A stretch of DNA of 64,000 nt. It comes from Planctomycetales bacterium. GTDB lineage: Bacteria > Planctomycetota > Planctomycetia > Isosphaerales > Isosphaeraceae. Shown piece after piece: positions 18,597 to 29,000 of the stretch. The translations under genes were made by a program, and so were the position numbers. The notes beneath the pieces are model-generated. The model was given only the letters and a program-made list of their open reading frames with translations, had not been told where the DNA came from and did no database searches. Location of the stretch: the NCBI GenBank assembly GCA_027449865.1, contig DAIDKV010000141.1, forward strand, positions 1 to 64,000, given 5' to 3'. Numbering within the stretch: position 1 is the first letter of the stretch; each line of letters begins with the position of its first letter.

Positions 18597-20090
18597 ATGG
18601 ATCGCATCTTCGCCATCGATCGGGTGGGCCCTCGGCCGACCAGTGAGGCCGAGGGACGACCAGTCATCGCTTCTTCCCTGGCGACGCTCGGAGCCTGGAT
18701 GGCTGGGCTGGGCGCACTTCGGATGATGGGCGAGCTCGTGGCCTACATCGCCCAGTATCAGGAAAACAGAGTCGCGGGTCTGACGGGCGCGCGCGGATGG
18801 CTCGGACCCCTCATCGAGAATCCACCGACGAACGTGGTCCTCTTCGCCTGGCCGATGGCTCTCGGTCTTTGGCTCTGGTATTCGCGGAGGCGTGAGCTGG
18901 TCAAGGCCGCGGCTCTGACATTCCTGATCCTGTCGATCGGCGGAGCTCTGGCGACTCTGGCAGACTGGAGTCCCGGCGCGGGGTCTCACTTTCTCCTGGG
19001 CTCGTTCCGGCTGCCGAAACAGGGTTGGGATCATCTCTCGATGACAAGCTGGACCGCCGCGATCGCTGGGACAGCTCAGCTTGCGGCGGAGCTGATCCTT
19101 GCGCTCCTGGCGCTCTGGCTGGTGGGCCGCGGTGTAGGTGAGACATCGAGCGACGGGACGTTTTCCAACGAGACCGGCACCCGATTCCCGGCCGGTCGTC
19201 TGCCGCTCTACGCCACGGCGGCTTTCCTCGCTCTGACACTTCGTCTGCCCGCTGGCTCGGCCTTTGTCGAGATGCTGGCTCATTCGCCGACCGTGCGCGC
19301 CTTCCTGCTGCGTGACGATTTCGCCCGAATCGAGGCCGCCACGAGAAGAGCACCTCGGACCGTCTCCGAATGGGTCGCACGCGCTCGTGCCCTGCTCGAC
19401 GAAGGGGAACGCGCCTGGTACGAGCACAAATACACGGAATCCGCGGCCTCGTATCGGAAGCTCATCGCTCAGATCGAGGCCAGGCCCACCGCTCCCATGG
19501 ACGCCTTCGAGCGCAGGTTGGTCGGCCAGGCTCTGAACAACTGGGCCTGGTTCCTCGCAACCTGCCCCCGGGAAGAATTTCGAGACCGCGAGGCCGCTGT
19601 GAAGTATGCCCGGCAGTCGCTGGATCTCGGACCCAACGAGGCCGCGACCTGGAACACTCTTGGGGTCGCGTACTTCCGACTTGAGGCATGGGACGACGCC
19701 CTCAGCGCTTTTTATCGGTCGATGGACCTGAGCGACGAGGGCAGCAGCGCCGACTGGTTCTTCCTGGCAATGATCCACAAGCGTCTCGGCCACGAGGCCC
19801 GGGCTCTTGAATGGTACAACAAGGCCGCCCGGGCCATCACCGCGGGTGACCCGCAACAGTATGATGAGCTCTATCGCTTTGAGACAGAGGCCGCCGCGTT
19901 GCTCGGACTGCCGAAGCCCGAACCTCCTCGCGCGCCTGTCTTTCGCCGATATCCGGGGCGTCGCTCGTCGTCGAACAATTCGTATCCGGGTCGACACAGC
20001 AGGAACGAGTACATTCCCTGGCCAGGTCCCACACTCGATGCTCCCCGATCGGAAGTAGGACCCTCGACGATTCCCGGGCCTGTGTATTGA
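18597..20090 (+). CDS. Membrane protein with C-terminal TPR domain
   Basis: The protein is 497 aa. GAGGAG precedes ATG 18597 by 7 nt and decides the start. The N-terminal half has about five hydrophobic helices (for example SLATLGAWMAGLGALRMMGE, TFLILSIGGALATLAD, ELILALLALWLVGRG). The C-terminal half carries TPR units in the cytoplasm or periplasm: LDEGERAWYEHKYTESAASY, NEAATWNTLGVAYFRLEAWD and FLAMIHKRLGHEARALEWYN. The tail is Pro/Arg/Ser-rich. It is probably a scaffold for protein interactions. It is followed by another secreted TPR-region protein on the same strand, about 220 bases on. Confidence 0.85.
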   Translation: MDRIFAIDRVGPRPTSEAEGRPVIASSLATLGAWMAGLGALRMMGELVAYIAQYQENRVAGLTGARGWLGPLIENPPTNVVLFAWPMALGLWLWYSRRRELVKAAALTFLILSIGGALATLADWSPGAGSHFLLGSFRLPKQGWDHLSMTSWTAAIAGTAQLAAELILALLALWLVGRGVGETSSDGTFSNETGTRFPAGRLPLYATAAFLALTLRLPAGSAFVEMLAHSPTVRAFLLRDDFARIEAATRRAPRTVSEWVARARALLDEGERAWYEHKYTESAASYRKLIAQIEARPTAPMDAFERRLVGQALNNWAWFLATCPREEFRDREAAVKYARQSLDLGPNEAATWNTLGVAYFRLEAWDDALSAFYRSMDLSDEGSSADWFFLAMIHKRLGHEARALEWYNKAARAITAGDPQQYDELYRFETEAAALLGLPKPEPPRAPVFRRYPGRRSSSNNSYPGRHSRNEYIPWPGPTLDAPRSEVGPSTIPGPVY

Positions 20091-20310
20091 TATCCATGCC
20101 CCTGGTTGCCGAGCCCCTCGACTTCGCGGCGTGCGCTCCGACCGTTTCCTGTTGACGAGGTTAGGCGTTCCGAGGATACTCCCCGTCCCAAGGAGATTGT
20201 CTCGTACGGGGGAGAGGCCCTTCCCTCGCCCTCGCGCCCATGCCGGGCCATGCGGAGTTCGACACCCGTCGAAGCATTCCGCGACCCGCAATCTGAATGA
20301 CAGGGATGTC

Positions 20311-22443
20311 ATGCGCCAGGCTGCCACCATTGCGTTGCTTGTCCTCTGCGCGGTCCCAAACGGGTCGTCAAGAGGTGACAATCCCAAACCGAGCGAGCCG
20401 GCGGCCGTCACACAGGCCAGGGATCGGCTCCGGACGGGCGACCGCCAGGGTGCCCTGACGCTTCTGGAAGATGCCTTGCTCGATGGCCCGGCCAGCGACC
20501 GGAGCGCCGTTTTGGATCTCCTTCGACGGACTTATACCGAACTGGCCCGCGAGGCCGAGTCCGGGGGCAACGCGGTAGCGGCGGCTGAGTATCGGGAAAA
20601 CCTCGCGATCCTGGACCGTGCCCATCCGGCTCCTCGACCCGCCGATCGGCCCCAGGGCGAACCGATCCATCCCAGGCCGCCAGCGTCCGTCGAGACTCCG
20701 TTGCCACCTGGAAAAGACCGCTTCGCTGGATCGGGGCTCGGATCGATCCAGACGCCCTCCCTCAGCAAGGCACCGCCGACCACCATTCCGCTTCCCGAGC
20801 TTCGCGAGCCTGTCTCCAGCGCGAGCCTGCCCGAGCCGATCAACCTGCCCATGCCCAAGAGCCTGCCAGAGCCTGCCCCGATGCCGGCGCATCTCGCCGG
20901 GCAAGGAATTCCGAAAAGCGATCCGGCCGTCATCCCCGCGGGGATTCCGACTCCTTCCCAGCTCGACCCATCGAAGCGCCTGGCGGTCGTAAACCCAGGC
21001 GAGGCGAGTGGCACGGCCCGGTCCTCGGGCTCGGCCGCGAAGCGTCTGCTGCCTGAGAATCCAGGCTCGGCCCACCCGTTGCCCATCGGTCAGGCTCCCA
21101 CACCTGCTTTGCCAGCCAGGCCCGACGACCTCGCCGCCGCCGACCGGCTCTTCCGTGCCCAGGACTTCGACGCCGCCGGCAAGCTTTATGCCGGGCTCGC
21201 GGCACGCAAGGCCCTGCCCGAGGAACGCCGACCACACTGGGCCTATTGCCGGATGAAGGCGGTTGTTCGTCGAATCAACGCCAATCCCAGGTCCATGCGC
21301 GAGTGGGACGCGATCGAAACCGAGGTTCGAGCCATTCAGCAGCTCACGCCGAAGAACTGGTACGGCGAGTACCTGATGAACCTCGTCACCGAGACCCGGC
21401 GGTCGCGACGCCGACGTTCCCCTTCGGCAGGGAACATGGTCGTGCGCGGCTCCTCGCCCGACGGACCCGAGCCGGCTATCCAGCCGCCCGGTCGCCGTCG
21501 TCCTCTCCGGTCGCGTGAGACTCCGAACGCCAGACCAACGGCGCCCCCCTCCCCTGCTCTGCCATCGGCTCGCGATCCCTCCCTGATCCTTCCCGGGAGT
21601 CTGGCACTGCCCGAGGCTGATGGCTCTCCATCGGCGGGCGCAGCGGACGCTCCCCAGGCCACGAATGGAGTTCGATGGCAGGTCCACGAGTCGCCCAACT
21701 TCCGGGTCTATCATCACAACCGGAGGCTGGCCGAACAGGCCGCCGAGGTCGCGGAATCGGTCCGATCGGCGCAGGCTCGCCGCTGGGAAACCGCCGCGAC
21801 GCAGTCGGAGTGGACGCCACGATGCGAGCTCTACCTCTACGCGAACGGCAAGGAGTTCGCCGAGGCAACCGGTCAGCCCGCCACCGCGCCTGGGCTGTCG
21901 ACGATCTCGAACGACGGATCGCGCGTGGTCGCCCGTCGGATGAGTCTCCGGGCCGACAACCGGCTCCTGCTCACCGCAACGCTCCCTCACGAGGTGACAC
22001 ACGTGGTTCTGGCTGACCTCTTCGCAGCGCAGCCGATCCCGCGATGGGCCGACGAGGGACTCGCGGTTCTGGCCGAACCCGAGACCGAACTTCGGCATCG
22101 GGAGGCCGACTTGAAGGGACCGCTCGACGAGGGCCGTGTTTTTGAGGCGGGCCGCCTCCTGGCCATGGATTACCCCGATCCGAAGGACTGGCGTCTCTTC
22201 TATGCCCAGAGCGTCTCGCTGACCAGGTTCCTGGTCGACCAGGGATCGTCCGCGCGGTTCATTCAGTTCCTCCGCGAGAGCCAGCGGATCGGGACCGAGG
22301 CCGCCCTTCGCAACGTCTACCAGATCGAAGGCGTCGCCGCTCTCCACGAACGATGGCTCGACTACGCCCGGAAGCAGGCCGATACCGAGATCGCCTCGAC
22401 CCGCGAGATGGACCATCGCCCCGACGACACTCGCAGAGATTAA
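20311..22443 (+). CDS. Secreted peptidase MA-like zinc metalloprotease
   Basis: The protein is 710 aa from ATG 20311, with a signal peptide (ATIALLVLCAVPNGSSR) and a ribosome site AGGGA. Residues 35-110 contain TPR-like helices (DRQGALTLLEDALLDGP). A Pro/Arg-rich linker of about 230 residues and a second TPR-like segment (FRAQDFDAAGKLYAGLAARK) follow. The C-terminal catalytic domain has HEVTH (H560, E561, H564) and a downstream RWADEGLAVLAEPE, whose Glu is the third zinc ligand of gluzincins. This is the peptidase MA/DUF1570-like layout. The target is unknown; location is predicted periplasmic. Confidence 0.85.
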   Translation: MRQAATIALLVLCAVPNGSSRGDNPKPSEPAAVTQARDRLRTGDRQGALTLLEDALLDGPASDRSAVLDLLRRTYTELAREAESGGNAVAAAEYRENLAILDRAHPAPRPADRPQGEPIHPRPPASVETPLPPGKDRFAGSGLGSIQTPSLSKAPPTTIPLPELREPVSSASLPEPINLPMPKSLPEPAPMPAHLAGQGIPKSDPAVIPAGIPTPSQLDPSKRLAVVNPGEASGTARSSGSAAKRLLPENPGSAHPLPIGQAPTPALPARPDDLAAADRLFRAQDFDAAGKLYAGLAARKALPEERRPHWAYCRMKAVVRRINANPRSMREWDAIETEVRAIQQLTPKNWYGEYLMNLVTETRRSRRRRSPSAGNMVVRGSSPDGPEPAIQPPGRRRPLRSRETPNARPTAPPSPALPSARDPSLILPGSLALPEADGSPSAGAADAPQATNGVRWQVHESPNFRVYHHNRRLAEQAAEVAESVRSAQARRWETAATQSEWTPRCELYLYANGKEFAEATGQPATAPGLSTISNDGSRVVARRMSLRADNRLLLTATLPHEVTHVVLADLFAAQPIPRWADEGLAVLAEPETELRHREADLKGPLDEGRVFEAGRLLAMDYPDPKDWRLFYAQSVSLTRFLVDQGSSARFIQFLRESQRIGTEAALRNVYQIEGVAALHERWLDYARKQADTEIASTREMDHRPDDTRRD

Positions 22444-22590
22444 TCCCAATGCGATCATACATGAGATCGTCGTCGTGAGGCCCACGCCAGATCTCGAAAC
22501 GCTCTTCTCAACCATGAACATCATCCAGGTTTCAAGGAGCCCTTTCGTGCAGATACGATTGTTGGATGGCCTGAAAGATTTCTCATCTCT

Positions 22591-25500
22591 TCACAAAGTC
22601 TCGACGCTCGGACCCACGCTCAGGTCGCGAACGATCTCCTCCGTGGCCGTGCCGTCGGGAGCGTGGCGGATCAGCCAGCCCCGCGCGATGGGATCGAGAC
22701 CGATCGCCTGCGCGGCCTCGGCGGCGAGGGAAAGCCGGAGCCGCTGACGAGACGGGCAGCATCGCGCATCGGCGAGAGTGATGAGGTTCCATCGCCCCTC
22801 GGGATCGCGAAAGGCCAGGTCGGCGAACCCCTGGTAGACAATGGCGGTTGCTCGATCCTGATGGCCTCGCGTGAGGGTGAAATCGAGGTCGTCACGAACG
22901 TCGGTGATGGGTCCCTGAGCCGAGGCCCGGAGGGCCCGGAAGACGGAGAGGGCGTCGAGGGCATCAAGCCGACGGACGGCCTCGCGAATCAGGCTCGGAC
23001 CCGCGGCCGGAACCTGCCTGGAACCCGCGGCAGTGGCCAGGTCGTTGAAGGCTGGCGGATGAGGGCACCGCCATTGGGGATCGCGAACGATAACGCGTAC
23101 CAGGGCGTCGATCCGGGCGGCGCGGGGGGTCAGTTCGCGGGCGGGATCGAGATCCACGAATCGAGAGTCTCCGGGTTTGAGAGCCGGTTTCGCGGCATCG
23201 GGCCAACCGGCGCTTGCGATCGCGTCGGCTATGGCGTGGATCGGCATCCGGGGCGAATGGGCCTCGACCGGCGCGCTGGCTTCTCGGTCGGCGAGCGGCG
23301 GGATCAACCGAACGGAGACCTCGGGCGGCGGGCATGGGTCGTCGGGATCGCCAGAGACGCGCAAGGCTCCGGTACGACGATCGAACCGCTCGTCGAGCAG
23401 CCGCATCGCGATGGAGGAAGATCGGACCGGCTCATTCGGCCCAAGGCCCGCCGAGAGGATCAGGGCATCGCGCGCCCGGGTCGTCGCGACGTAGAAGAGT
23501 CGAAGCGATTCCTGCTCGTCCTCGATCTGTTCGAAGGTTCGATAGGCGCGATAGACGGGATCGTCGGTCTCGATCTCGGGCTGGCCCTCTCCTGGGTCGG
23601 AGACGACCCGGGGCGGGCGAACGATCAGGCCGAGGTCCGACCGGCAGGCAACGAGCGGGCTTGGGGTCTGAGAACCACGGGCCAGGTCGGGCAGGACGAC
23701 GATCGGAAACTCCAGCCCCTTGGCCTGGTGGATCGACATCAGGCGAACGCTCGCGCCAGCCTCGTCCGTGGTCGCGGCCTGTTCCTCACGCGGCTCCTGC
23801 TCCAGATCCGCCCGGAGACGGGCGACGAAGTCGGCCAGTGTGAACCCTCCCTGCCGGTCGAAGTCGCGTGCCAGGCGGACGATCTTCCGCGTGTTCGCAA
23901 GTTTGCGATCGCCCAGGAACTCGCAGACGACCGCCGCCTCGAAGCCCGATTCCTCCAGAATTCGAGAAACCAGACGAGCCATCGGTTGCCGATCTTTCTG
24001 GGCACGCCATCCGGCGAGCCGTTCGACGGCTCTCGATGCGCGGGCGCGATCGGTCGAGGTGAGCCGATCGACCTCGCCGAGCCGGTAGAGGCCCGTGGTC
24101 AGGCCGCCATCGGGGAAGCTCGTCGAGAGGCGAAACAGCCCTTCGTCGCTCACGCCGAAGAACGGGCTCCGAAGCGCTCCGGCCATCGCGACCTCATCGA
24201 ACGGATCCTCAACCACGGAGAGCAAATTGATCACATCGTGGACTTCCTGCTGCGCGTAGAAGGCGGAGCCTCCGATCGTGTGATAGTCGAAGCCCTCGTC
24301 GGCCAGAGCCGATTCGTAGGGCCAAAGATCGGTCATCGCGCGGAACAGAAGAGCCACGTCGCCCGCGTGAGCCGGGCGGATGGCCCGGGTGGCGCGATCA
24401 AGGATCGGCCAGCCGGCATCGAGCCGCTCGCGGAGTCGTCGCGCCACACAGCGCGCCTCAATGATCCTTTTTTCATGTACCGATCGTTTGGCCGGTTTCC
24501 CTTCCTCGGATTCCTCCTCGTCGGCCTCGTAGTCGGGCCAGAGGAATTCGACAGTCGGGAGGCAAGTGTCGGCCGGTCGGATCGGGTGAAGCCGGTGATC
24601 AGAATCGGGCTCGGCGAAGCAATCACCGAAGAGAGCGTTGACGAAGCCGATCACACCCGGGACACTCCGGAAGTTCTCGGTGAGCCCTAGCCGGCCGGGC
24701 TCGGGGAACTCGCCGCGCCACTGGCGGAAGATCAATGGCTCGGCACCACGGAATCGGTAGATCGATTGCTTGACGTCACCGACGACGAAAAGCCGGCCGT
24801 TCAGGAAGCCCGGCCCGCCAAGCAGTCGGAGAACCTCGCCCTGAATCGCGTCGGTATCCTGGAACTCATCGACCAGAACGAAGTCGACCGGGCTCGGTCC
24901 ATCCTCGGAAGGGGCGGCGAGTTCGGGGTGGTCGCGAAGGAGATCCCGGGCGCGGATCAGGAGGTCATCGAAGTCGAGACCCCGGCGAGCACGCTTCAGC
25001 CGGTCGTACTCAGCGCGGGCGGCGAGGGCCAGCCTGGCGAACCGCAGTGTCCGTTCGGCCGTCGCGAGGAGTGATTCCGAATCCGACCAGTTCCTCGCTG
25101 GCTTGATTTTCTTGTCGATATGATCGCGCAGCTCCTTGAAGGCATCGCGGCAGGCCTCGTAGATCTCGAGCGTGGGCCATTTGGGCGCCTTCGGGAGATC
25201 CTGCACGCGGAGGAGCGTGATCAGTTCGTCGAGGCGGTCGGACGGGCAAGGCGAAGCGCCTGTGTCGAGCTGGGGGAGAACCTCAAGAAGGGCCAGGCGA
25301 CGCTCGGCGAGCTTCGGTTGATCGGTGACCAGTTTTCTCAGCAACTCGCGGCAAGGCTCGACGAGCGGCTGAGCCCGATCAAGCATCATGGGCCAAAGCC
25401 GGTCGTTTGCAAGGGCACGCCATCCGGCGGCGATTTCGGCCGGCTTTTGCAGCGACCAGGCTTCCAGGTCGACAGCGCGAAAGGTGAGCAGGCGTCCGAG

Positions 25501-26028
25501 GGACTCGCGGATCTGGGCAAGTCCGTGGTCTGTTCCCAGGTCGATCAGGTCGAGGTCTCGCGTCGCAAGAAGCTTCCGGATCGCGATCCGAACCGCCTCG
25601 TCGCGGAGAGCGCCGGCGATCGATTCGTCGAGGATCGTGAACTCGGGATCAACTCCGGCCAGCATCGCGTGACGCCGGATCAAACGAGCGCAGAACTCAT
25701 GGAAGGTGCCGATCGGAGCGGCGTCGAGCCCACGGAGGACGGCCCACCATCGCTCCCGATCGAACGGATCGACTGAGTCGAGCCCAGCCCGGCATCGGGC
25801 TCGAATCCGCTGCCTCAGCTCGCGGGCGGCCTTCTCGGTGAAGGTGAGCGCGACCAGGGCCGCGAGCGGACGTCCGCCCTCGTCGTCCAGCGCCGCGAGG
25901 AACCGCTCGGTCAAAACGGTCGTCTTGCCACAGCCGGCGCCGGCGCTGAGCGCGACGCTCGCGCCCGGGACGCCAATCGCCCGGCGCTGCTGTTCGGTCA
26001 GGGAGACCCCAGAGGTCGAGGCACTCAT
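22591..26028 (-). CDS. addA: ATP-dependent helicase/nuclease AddA-like (UvrD family)
   Basis: The protein is 1145 aa. All superfamily 1 helicase motifs are visible: Walker A ALSAGAGCGKTTVL, Walker B FVLVDEFQDTDAIQGE, motif III VGDVKQSIYRFRGAEP, motif V RLMSIHQAKGLEF and motif VI LRLFYVATTRARDAL. With AddB it resects double-strand DNA ends for RecA-dependent repair. The C-terminal nuclease domain is short and degenerate: QGFADLAFRDPEGRWNLITL is followed by ADAR where active AddA nucleases have D-Y-K. The ATG overlaps the addB stop (ATGA, 26025-26028) and has GGGAGG upstream, so translation is coupled to addB. Confidence 0.9.
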   Translation of the reverse strand: MSASTSGVSLTEQQRRAIGVPGASVALSAGAGCGKTTVLTERFLAALDDEGGRPLAALVALTFTEKAARELRQRIRARCRAGLDSVDPFDRERWWAVLRGLDAAPIGTFHEFCARLIRRHAMLAGVDPEFTILDESIAGALRDEAVRIAIRKLLATRDLDLIDLGTDHGLAQIRESLGRLLTFRAVDLEAWSLQKPAEIAAGWRALANDRLWPMMLDRAQPLVEPCRELLRKLVTDQPKLAERRLALLEVLPQLDTGASPCPSDRLDELITLLRVQDLPKAPKWPTLEIYEACRDAFKELRDHIDKKIKPARNWSDSESLLATAERTLRFARLALAARAEYDRLKRARRGLDFDDLLIRARDLLRDHPELAAPSEDGPSPVDFVLVDEFQDTDAIQGEVLRLLGGPGFLNGRLFVVGDVKQSIYRFRGAEPLIFRQWRGEFPEPGRLGLTENFRSVPGVIGFVNALFGDCFAEPDSDHRLHPIRPADTCLPTVEFLWPDYEADEEESEEGKPAKRSVHEKRIIEARCVARRLRERLDAGWPILDRATRAIRPAHAGDVALLFRAMTDLWPYESALADEGFDYHTIGGSAFYAQQEVHDVINLLSVVEDPFDEVAMAGALRSPFFGVSDEGLFRLSTSFPDGGLTTGLYRLGEVDRLTSTDRARASRAVERLAGWRAQKDRQPMARLVSRILEESGFEAAVVCEFLGDRKLANTRKIVRLARDFDRQGGFTLADFVARLRADLEQEPREEQAATTDEAGASVRLMSIHQAKGLEFPIVVLPDLARGSQTPSPLVACRSDLGLIVRPPRVVSDPGEGQPEIETDDPVYRAYRTFEQIEDEQESLRLFYVATTRARDALILSAGLGPNEPVRSSSIAMRLLDERFDRRTGALRVSGDPDDPCPPPEVSVRLIPPLADREASAPVEAHSPRMPIHAIADAIASAGWPDAAKPALKPGDSRFVDLDPARELTPRAARIDALVRVIVRDPQWRCPHPPAFNDLATAAGSRQVPAAGPSLIREAVRRLDALDALSVFRALRASAQGPITDVRDDLDFTLTRGHQDRATAIVYQGFADLAFRDPEGRWNLITLADARCCPSRQRLRLSLAAEAAQAIGLDPIARGWLIRHAPDGTATEEIVRDLSVGPSVETL

Positions 26029-29000
26029 CCCTGACCTCCCTTCCCCTTACCTCGTGACGAGAGGATTGAGAGTTCGGGGGCGACGGGCCGGTCGTGCGGT
26101 TTGGCCGCGAGCCGGGCCTGTCGAACGCGGCAGATCGCCCGGAAGTCGCAGAAGCCCTCGCAGCCGCGGACCTGCGAATCGACCACGAAGACACCGCTCC
26201 GAAGCCGGTCGACCAGTTCGCCGACATAATTCTCGAGCGCGTCCTGAACGCGTTGCCAGTCCTGGAAGGCGATTGGTTTATAGCCGTCCTCGCGGAGGGC
26301 CCAGTAGCCGACGTCGCGGAGGGTGCGCCCGTCGCCGGCCAGGCCGCTCCGCTCGACGGCCATCGCATAAAGCGGAAGCTGGAGCATCCGCGCCCGTCTT
26401 ACCTCCTCCTTCGAGGGACCGTGTCCGCTCTTGTAGTCGATGACGCGGAAGCCTGGCCCGTCGGGACCGTCGATCAGATCGATCCGGTCGATCTTCCCCG
26501 AGAGCCGGACCGCACGACGCCCCTGGCCGATCTCGAGGAACGGGTAGTTCTCGTCGTCGCCGAACGTCACCTCGAACGCATGCGGGACGGGCCTTGCCAG
26601 AGAACCGCCCTCGTATTGACGGTGCTGCACTCGATAAAGCTGAAGCGTCTGGATAAGCCGGCGCCGCTCGATTTCGGCCAGCCCCAGCTCGACCTCGGAG
26701 ACGTCCACCCGCTCGACTCGCGTCACCCGGTCGAGCGCCGCGCGATCGAGCCCGTCGAGGTCGTCGACCCCTGGGTTGTCTCGCCTCATCTGCTCGACCA
26801 GTTCCAGCATGTCGTGAATCTTGCTGCCGCGCTCGGTGTAATCCTCGTCGATCTCGTCGCGGCGTTCGGCTGGTTCGAGTTTGAGCACATACTTGCAAAA
26901 GAATTGAAAAGGACAGCCGATGTAGGTTTCCAGTTGGCTAGCTGTGAAAAGATGTTCGGGCGGGAAGAGACCCGAAAGATCCAGCACGACGTCTCCATCT
27001 GTCAACAAGCCATCATATTCGCCGAATGATGTGCCTCGGAGGCGTCGCGAAAGGACAGAAAGGGCGGTCGCGGTCCCGTCAAGGGCGTGTCGATGAGCGG
27101 GATGCTGGAGAATCTCGGTGAGCGACTGAGACTCGCCCCGGGTGCGAGCGAGGGCGACGGCTCGGACACGGCGGTCGGGTGGCGAACCAGCCAGTTCGGG
27201 GGCGTCGACGAGCGCGGGGTCAAGTCGGGTGATCGACTGGTGGCATGACGAAGCAGCGGGCGAGAGCGCGCCGATCAGCTCGTCGAGGAAGCCGGCTCGG
27301 AGGAGATCCTGGCCCTTCGCGTCGGTGGTCGGGTAGACGAGGACGATCGACGAATCCGCCGAGCCGATCGCGCGGAGAAACCGGAGCATCTCGCGCGAGA
27401 AGGCGAGGCGGGTCTCGTCGTCGGGTTTTTCGCCGGGTCGGATCGCCAGGAACCGTTCGACGGCGTCAGGAGCGGGGAACGATCCCTCGGCGAGGTCGGC
27501 CAGGATGATGTGGCTGGCGCGGGCGCCCTCGGCCTGGTCTACGGTCGTCACGCGGACCGATGCGGTCGACGCGGGCGAGGGAGGGACTGTGACGTCGGCC
27601 GCCAGGGCCTCGACATCGGCGACGAAGCTGGACCATTTCCGAGGGGAATCACCCCGACCCAGCCGTTCCAGCGCGTCGGATCGATCTTCGAGCGACTCGC
27701 GGAACCGGTCGAGCGCGGGGAGGTTCTCACCGCGGCCGATCCCGAGCATTTCGGCGGCCTCGAACATCCGTTCGACCTGCTCGGCGAATGGCCGGGGCCT
27801 GTCGAGCTGGCCGAGGACCTCGAAGAGGCGCTCGATGAGGTCGCGGGCCTGTCGGGCGCGTGTCGATTTGAGGGTCGCGCCCTTGCCGTCGGATGCTCGA
27901 CGATCCAGCCAGTTAAGCAGCGGCTCACGGCCTCGAAAGATGGACGACGTCTTCACGATTGATGCCGAGGCCGCCATCGAGAGCGGATCCGAACCAGGCC
28001 AGCTCGGTTTGAGATGACCGTTCCGAAGGAGCTGGATCAGGCGGTCGGTCGACCATTCGTCGGCGGGCAGACCGATCGCCAGCAGAAGCGCGGCGACCGC
28101 CGGGTCGCCCGAGAGCGGACGGTCGGCGTCGACCTGGACCGCGATGCCCCAGTCGCGCATGGTCTCCACGGTGACATCGGCCGGGTCGTTCCATCGTCGG
28201 AAGAGGACCAGGATTTCGTCGGCCGGCACACCGCGATCGAGTCGGTCGCGGACTTCCCGGGCGACGACGCGGGCACAGCCCTCGCCCTGAGGAGCGCCTC
28301 GAATGGCGATCCCCTGCGCCGTTGAGACCAGGCCCCCATCTCGACGGAAGAGGCAACGCTCCAGTTCGCGAAGACCCGACGGCCGCCAGAACTCCGACTC
28401 GACAGTGACCTCGACGAACCCTCGTTTGAGTAGACCTTCGCGTGCTCTCGCGTGGGCCTCGTAGACCTCGGTCTCGCGGTCGCCGGACTCGTGGGCGAGG
28501 GTCACGCGTACGGAACCGGCCTTCCGGATCGCGTGGTCGAGTACCCGCCAGTGGGCGGGCGTTGGGGCTTCCCAGTCGAGAAATGTCGCCTGGGCGAATG
28601 CGTTCAGCGAGGCCGGCGCGTGCTGGGCCGTGAGACGTCGCGAAGCCCAGACGGCGAGGCCCGCCTCGTCCTCGGCACCCAGCTTCTTCAAAAGGGCTCG
28701 ATAGCCAAGGAAGAGGCCCCATTCCTCGGCCAGGACTGGAGACTCGGGCGGTCGGGAACGAGCCGGCTTCTCCTCGGCCGTCCAGGCAGCGAGGCGCCTG
28801 AGGAGACGGCGGCGGTAGCCGGGCCAGGCGAGCGAGGCTCCAATGGTGGGGACCTCGCCGGCGCCTCGGGCCTGGCGCATCACCTCGAAGAAGACCGCCT
28901 CCGAGGCCGGTTCGGAGAGGATCGTCGGACCCTCGGCGACCTCGGCGCGCACCCGAGCCCAGAGCTCCGGCCAGCACCAGACCCGCGGCGATCGGCCCGA

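Noticed and set aside
22663-24690. Plus-strand frame of 675 codons inside the helicase gene
   Set aside because: High-GC shadow of addA; the minus strand has all helicase motifs.
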